Shown here: in pieces, positions 23,401 to 26,385 of the stretch | Layout: the number at the start of each line of letters is the position of its first letter | How positions within the stretch are numbered: position 1 is the stretch's first letter | Source: CAJGBR01 sp045637425 | GTDB lineage: Bacteria > Bacteroidota > Bacteroidia > Bacteroidales > Rikenellaceae | Direction of reading: 5' to 3' | Length of the DNA: 26,385 nucleotides | Assembly (NCBI GenBank): GCA_045637425.1 | Contig: JAZTZL010000004.1 | Location: forward strand, 1 to 26,385 | The notes under the pieces: model-generated | What the model was told of the DNA's origin: nothing | The model's database searches: none | The model's input: only the letters and a program-made list of their open reading frames with translations | Translations under genes and position numbers: made by a program

Positions 23401-23805
23401 ATGAAAAATCTTAGACAAATGAAAAAACGGACTTTAATGTCTATGTTGTTTTTGAGTGTATCTTTGGCTGCATTTGCCTTTGCACCGCAAGCTTGGATTT
23501 TAAGTTGGTCAGTCACTGATATTACACCTAGGTCTGCGCACCTTGTTGTTGAACATGAAAATACACAATATTTTGAACTTACTATCCGTAAATCAGATGG
23601 TGAACGTGTAGGGTATTTTCGCAGAGAAATAAACTCACTTTACCCCGGAGATGTGATATACAGCGTAATGGATATAGAAAATTTGCAGCCCAATACGACA
23701 TATACACTTTTTGTACTAGTAGAAAGTTGCAGAGATGAAGTAGGACACTATACTACAGATTTCGAGTATATAACTTTTACAACACCTTCTGAAGTACAAC
23801 CTTAA
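23401..23805 (+). CDS. Secreted fibronectin-III-like A protein of pair 3 (134 aa)
   Basis: Unknown function. The signal peptide is KKRTLMSMLFLSVSLAAFAF, probably cleaved around FAFA|PQ. The mature region looks like one fibronectin type III domain: WSVTDITPRSAHLVVEHEN (A and B strands), a central FRREINSLYPGDVIYS and MDIENLQPNTTYTLFVLVES. The latter has the L-P-T-Y pattern of the E-F loop. EYITFTTPSE forms the last strand. The ATG at 23401 gives 134 residues; an ATG at 23419 would also work and is conserved in the sister copy. The stop overlaps the ATG at 23805. Close relative of the gene at 24529. Confidence 0.8.
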   Translation: MKNLRQMKKRTLMSMLFLSVSLAAFAFAPQAWILSWSVTDITPRSAHLVVEHENTQYFELTIRKSDGERVGYFRREINSLYPGDVIYSVMDIENLQPNTTYTLFVLVESCRDEVGHYTTDFEYITFTTPSEVQP

Positions 23806-23810
23806 TGGCT

Positions 23811-24356
23811 ATGAGAAAGTACATTTTATTATTTCTTTTGTTGGCGATATGTTTGTCATCAGAAGTTTATGGACAACAAACAAAGCCTCGCAGACCTAAT
23901 CAACGCACTGTGCAGGCTTGGTATCCTCGTGGGTTTATCCATCCAGTATTACCAAGACGGGACACCGTGATTATGCGTGGCGAGGAAATTGAGGTAGGTG
24001 GATACATAAGTAAAGAAGAAACCAAACAATTTGAGATTATTGGTTATGGTAAAGCCAAGAAGGCAGATTATAAAAAGAAATTCGATCATAAAAAAGGTAT
24101 ATTTGACAACAAATATAGCATTAAATTGAAACCCCAACAAACAACTACATACGAATTTAGATGGGTTAGTTTTTACGGAATAGAAATGCTAGAAGGACGA
24201 ATAGTTTATGTCGCTAAGACTGCCGAAGAGAAAAAGCAGCTGGAAGAAAAGTTAAATGCAAAATTAGGACCTAAGGAATTTACTACTTATCAGTACGTTG
24301 CACCTGGGCACCAACCTGTCAAGGTTACTAATTTCAGTTCCAGTAGAGCAAATTAA
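23811..24356 (+). CDS. Secreted B-type protein, copy 1 of the array (181 aa)
   Basis: Unknown function. I start at ATG 23811 (MRKYILLFLLLAICLSSEVY), matching sister copies; ATG 23805 overlaps the A stop and is also possible. Cleavage is likely at VYG|Q. The mature region has QRTVQAWYPRGF, LPRRDTVIMRGEEIEVGGYI, then FEIIGYGKAKKADYKKK and YSIKLKPQQTTTYEFRW. The K-P-TT-Y element resembles an Ig-like strand. It ends with a charged helix (EEKKQLEEKLNAKLG) and YQYVAPGH. Its middle is nearly identical in DNA to the copy at 25484, while its end matches the copy at 24922, so it is mosaic. Confidence 0.8.
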   Translation: MRKYILLFLLLAICLSSEVYGQQTKPRRPNQRTVQAWYPRGFIHPVLPRRDTVIMRGEEIEVGGYISKEETKQFEIIGYGKAKKADYKKKFDHKKGIFDNKYSIKLKPQQTTTYEFRWVSFYGIEMLEGRIVYVAKTAEEKKQLEEKLNAKLGPKEFTTYQYVAPGHQPVKVTNFSSSRAN

Positions 24357-24363
24357 AAAATAT

Positions 24364-24400
24364 CACCCCAATCGCGATTTTGCAATTGGGGTGTGTTGTA
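24364..24400 (+). terminator. Terminator after array copy 1
   Basis: CACCCCAAT (24364-24372) pairs with ATTGGGGTG (24385-24393), followed by TGTTGTATTT. The tail is only moderately T-rich. An equivalent hairpin follows the copy at 25484-26017. Confidence 0.6.
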
Positions 24401-24419
24401 TTTGGGAGCGTGAGAATGT

Positions 24420-24480
24420 GAAAAATATTTTGATAAATAATTGGGAAATAGTTAAATGTTTCATATATTTGCAGTGATAA
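24420..24480 (+). repeat. Promoter-region repeat, copy a
   Basis: This stretch, with TTTGATAAATA, a TTGGGAAA element and TATATTTGCA, recurs at 26090-26150 upstream of another array gene. Together with the matching terminators it shows that the promoter-to-terminator segment was duplicated. Confidence 0.6.
24441..24471 (+). promoter_or_regulatory. Predicted promoter of secreted pair 4
   Basis: TTG (24441-24443), 20 bp, TATATTTG (24464-24471), 57 bases before the ATG used here. Confidence 0.7.
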
Positions 24481-24528
24481 CTTTTTTTTCTAATTTAAAT
24501 CTTAATACTTTTGAAAAGTTTCAGACAA

Positions 24529-24909
24529 ATGAAAAAATGGACTTTGATGTCCGTATTGCTTTGTGGTATATCTTTGGCTGCATACGCTATTATACCTCAA
24601 GTTAGAATTATGTGGTGGACATTGACAGATATTACATCAACATCTGCGCATTTAGTTATTGAACACGAGGGTGCCAAGTCTATTCAAATCAAGATTAGTC
24701 CTTTTGATGGTGGTGATGTAACGACGTTTAGATGGGAGTTAGAAAATGCTGTTCCAGGAGAAATAGCATATAGCGCTATGGATTTAACTAGGTTGTATCC
24801 CGACACAGAGTATATACTTGAAATAAAATTAACAGGATTCCCAGATGAAAATGGGCGGGATCTTAGTGTGCGCGAATATATATCTTTCACAACAGCTTCA
24901 GAACCATAA
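24529..24909 (+). CDS. Secreted fibronectin-III-like A protein of pair 4 (126 aa)
   Basis: Sister of the A gene at 23401. The signal peptide is MKKWTLMSVLLCGISLAAYA, and the mature part keeps the FN3-like pattern: WWTLTDITSTSAHLVIEHEG, DLTRLYPDTEYILEIKL and EYISFTTASEP. In the sister copy the frame starts at an ATG six codons earlier; here that codon is TTG (24511-24513). The ATG at 24529, present in both copies, is therefore my preferred start. No function is known. The stop is 12 bases before the B gene. Confidence 0.78.
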   Translation: MKKWTLMSVLLCGISLAAYAIIPQVRIMWWTLTDITSTSAHLVIEHEGAKSIQIKISPFDGGDVTTFRWELENAVPGEIAYSAMDLTRLYPDTEYILEIKLTGFPDENGRDLSVREYISFTTASEP

Positions 24910-24921
24910 AATATTATTGAT

Positions 24922-25476
24922 ATGAAAAAGTACATCTTGTTACTTTTTTTAATGGCAGTAGGTTTGTTGTCAGAGGTATATGGACAAGGTCGAATAAATG
25001 TCAAAAATTTCAAATCACTGCCTCGTACTCTCGAAGATTTTACCCCTCCAGGTATTTCTGAAGATTCTCCGTTTTTGCCAAGGCGTGATACCGTAATTAT
25101 GATTGGTGAAGAAATTGAAGTAGGAGCTTATTTATGTGAAGTCTCTTGTAAGAGAGTCGAAATTGTCGGCTACGGCAACTCGAAAAAATCGCACCTTAAA
25201 AAAGTCGATGGATTCAAGTATAAAAAAGGTACTTATTTCATTAAAGTAAAACCCAAGCAAACTACCACGTACGAGTTTATTTGGACTGATGACGTCGGCT
25301 GGAAACTTAGGGACGGAAGAATTGTATATGTTGCCAAAAACGCTGAAGAGAAAAAGCAGATGGAAGAATGGTTAAACGCAAAATTAGGACCTAAGAGATT
25401 TACTACTTATCAGTATGTGGCACCTGGTCACGAACCTGTCAAGATTACTATGACCACCTCAAGAACCATAAAATAA
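24922..25476 (+). CDS. Secreted B-type protein, copy 2 of the array (184 aa)
   Basis: Signal peptide MKKYILLLFLMAVGLLSEVY, likely cleaved at VYG|Q. This is the most diverged B copy in its middle. It keeps LPRRDTVIMIGEEIEVGAYL, but the next part reads VEIVGYGNSKKSHLKK and contains two extra cysteines (CEVSCK). Then it rejoins the family: IKVKPKQTTTYEFIWTDD, RIVYVAKNAEEKKQMEEWL and YQYVAPGHEPVKITM. The N-terminal spacer also differs from the QRTVQ-WYPR stretch of the others. Second gene of pair 4 and followed after 7 bases by another B gene, so a three-gene unit is likely. Function unknown. Confidence 0.8.
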   Translation: MKKYILLLFLMAVGLLSEVYGQGRINVKNFKSLPRTLEDFTPPGISEDSPFLPRRDTVIMIGEEIEVGAYLCEVSCKRVEIVGYGNSKKSHLKKVDGFKYKKGTYFIKVKPKQTTTYEFIWTDDVGWKLRDGRIVYVAKNAEEKKQMEEWLNAKLGPKRFTTYQYVAPGHEPVKITMTTSRTIK

Positions 25477-25483
25477 TATAGTT

Positions 25484-26017
25484 ATGAAACGGTGTATTTT
25501 ATTGCTCCTTATGTTTGTTTCAGCTTTTTCTTCAGAAGTATGTGGGCAGTCAAAAGTAATCAAATCATACCAACGTACTGTGCAGTCTTGGTATCCTCGT
25601 TGGTTTAGTTCTTTTTTGTTGCCAAGACGCGACACAGTAATAATTAGAGGCGACGAAATAGAAGTGGGAGGCTATTTAAGTGAAGAGGAAACCAAGGATT
25701 TTGAGATTATTGGTTATGGTAAAGCCAAGAAGTCAGATTATAAAAAATTTGATCACAAAAAAGGTATATTTGACAACAAATATAGCATTAAATTAAAGCC
25801 TCAACGAAATACACTCTATGAATTTAGATGGATTGATTGGAGGGGATATGAAACAATTTGGGGAAGAAAAGTTTATGTCGCCGAGAATGAAGAGGCAAGA
25901 AAAATAATGCAAAAACAATTAAATAAAATTTTAAGGGGTCAGTCTTCTACGTACCAGTATGTAAATCCTAATGAGAATGTGAAGATTAGTGCTGGTTCAA
26001 TAAAAAAGAAAAAGTAA
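25484..26017 (+). CDS. Secreted B-type protein, copy 3 of the array (177 aa)
   Basis: Signal peptide MKRCILLLLMFVSAFSSEVC, cleaved near VCG|Q. The protein has YQRTVQSWYPRWF, LPRRDTVIIRGDEIEVGGYL, FEIIGYGKAKKSDYKK and YSIKLKPQRNTLYEFRW. The C-terminus diverges from copies 1 and 2 (ARKIMQKQLNKILRGQSSTY) and ends in a run of lysines. It lies directly after another B gene with no A gene of its own, so it is either a duplicate riding on pair 4 or an added partner. Function unknown. Confidence 0.78.
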   Translation: MKRCILLLLMFVSAFSSEVCGQSKVIKSYQRTVQSWYPRWFSSFLLPRRDTVIIRGDEIEVGGYLSEEETKDFEIIGYGKAKKSDYKKFDHKKGIFDNKYSIKLKPQRNTLYEFRWIDWRGYETIWGRKVYVAENEEARKIMQKQLNKILRGQSSTYQYVNPNENVKISAGSIKKKK

Positions 26018-26026
26018 AATTAAAAG

Positions 26027-26064
26027 CACACCCCAATTGCAAAACATATCGCAGTTGGGGTGTG
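26027..26064 (+). terminator. Terminator after array copy 3
   Basis: CACACCCCAATTGC and GCAGTTGGGGTGTG form a 14-bp stem with one wobble, followed by TTATATTT. Same core as the hairpin at 24364-24393. Confidence 0.7.
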
Positions 26065-26089
26065 TTATATTTCGAAACGTAGAAATGAT

Positions 26090-26150
26090 ATATAAAATAT
26101 ATTGATAAATATTTGGGAAAGAGTTGAATGTTATTTATATTTGCATAAAC
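26090..26150 (+). repeat. Promoter-region repeat, copy b
   Basis: Second copy of the segment at 24420-24480, again ending in TATATTTGCA and leading into a secreted-protein gene. Confidence 0.6.
26113..26143 (+). promoter_or_regulatory. Predicted promoter of array copy 4
   Basis: TTG (26113-26115), 20 bp, TATATTTG (26136-26143), 25 bases before the ATG. This unit begins with a B gene, not an A gene. Confidence 0.7.
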
Positions 26151-26168
26151 TTTTAAATACAAATTGAT

Positions 26169-26385
26169 ATGAAGAAATTCATTTTATTATTTCTTTTGTT
26201 GGCAGTAGGTTTGTCATCAGAGGTTTACGGACAACAAGTTAGGGAAGGAAAGTCCTACCAACGTACTGTGCAACTTTGGTATCCTCGTGGGTTTGTATCT
26301 CACGAGTTGCCAAGGCGTGATACTGTAATTATGCTTGGTGAGGAAATCGAAGTGGGTGGCTATTTAAGTGTAGAGGAAACCAAAC
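26169..26385 (+). CDS. Secreted B-type protein, copy 4, cut by the window edge
   Basis: Only the first 72 codons are visible. It starts MKKFILLFLLLAVGLSSEVY with cleavage likely at VYG|Q. The mature part has YQRTVQLWYPRGF, LPRRDTVIMLGEEIEVGGYL and ends inside SVEETK. It is very close to copies 1 and 3 over this part. It has its own promoter and no A gene before it. The array therefore continues beyond the window. Confidence 0.8.
   Translation, partial: MKKFILLFLLLAVGLSSEVYGQQVREGKSYQRTVQLWYPRGFVSHELPRRDTVIMLGEEIEVGGYLSVEETK

Noticed and set aside
23401..26385. CRISPR array or short-repeat locus
   Set aside because: The repeated parts are whole genes with promoters and terminators, not short direct repeats with spacers.

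Overview
The window looks like a chromosome segment of an anaerobic, fermentative member of the Bacteroidetes (order Bacteroidales). The gene content points there: polA, ptb-buk, pta-ackA, korAB, kbl and clpB, all with Bacteroidales-like proteins. Promoters of the Bacteroidetes type (TTG, 19-20 bp, TAnnTTTG) recur upstream of genes, Shine-Dalgarno sequences are inconspicuous, and secreted proteins tend to be cleaved just before Gln. The species cannot be named from the sequence alone.

Layout, left to right. 1-2217 (minus): polA, cut by the window edge. 2332-3138 (minus): two small AT-rich unknown genes, one secreted. 3308-5293 (minus): ptb-buk, turning butyryl-CoA into butyrate plus ATP. 5453-7675 (minus): pta-ackA, the matching acetyl-CoA to acetate module. 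7843-11849 (minus): a compact six-gene operon with an HK97-like major capsid protein and a phage portal protein, but no terminase, integrase, tail or lysis gene. It lies just downstream of the 3' end of a tRNA-Thr(CGU) gene at 11994-12066. 12217-13694 (plus): a pair of secreted proteins. 13764-17966 (minus): korA-korB (2-oxoacid:ferredoxin oxidoreductase) followed by an acetyl-CoA hydrolase/4-hydroxybutyrate CoA-transferase family gene. 18206-19396 (plus): kbl. 19519-20443 (plus): a second secreted pair, whose first gene has lost its normal start. 20497-23088 (minus): clpB. 23401-26385 (plus): a tandem array of further secreted pairs and singletons that runs off the window.

Two themes stand out. 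The first is energy metabolism: KorAB makes acyl-CoA and reduced ferredoxin from 2-oxoacids, the CoA-transferase moves CoA between acids, and Pta-AckA and Ptb-Buk harvest ATP from acetyl-CoA and butyryl-CoA. Kbl yields acetyl-CoA from the threonine breakdown intermediate. This fits a fermenter of amino acids or organic acids that makes acetate and butyrate (inference).

The second theme is accessory: (a) the intact but stripped-down capsid-portal operon, which may be a domesticated or satellite capsid system, and (b) a lineage-specific family of small secreted beta-sandwich proteins. These are encoded as repeated 'A-B' gene pairs scattered between housekeeping genes, with near-uniform promoters and signs of duplication and recombination. 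Neither can be given a function from the sequence; they are the best candidates for something undescribed.
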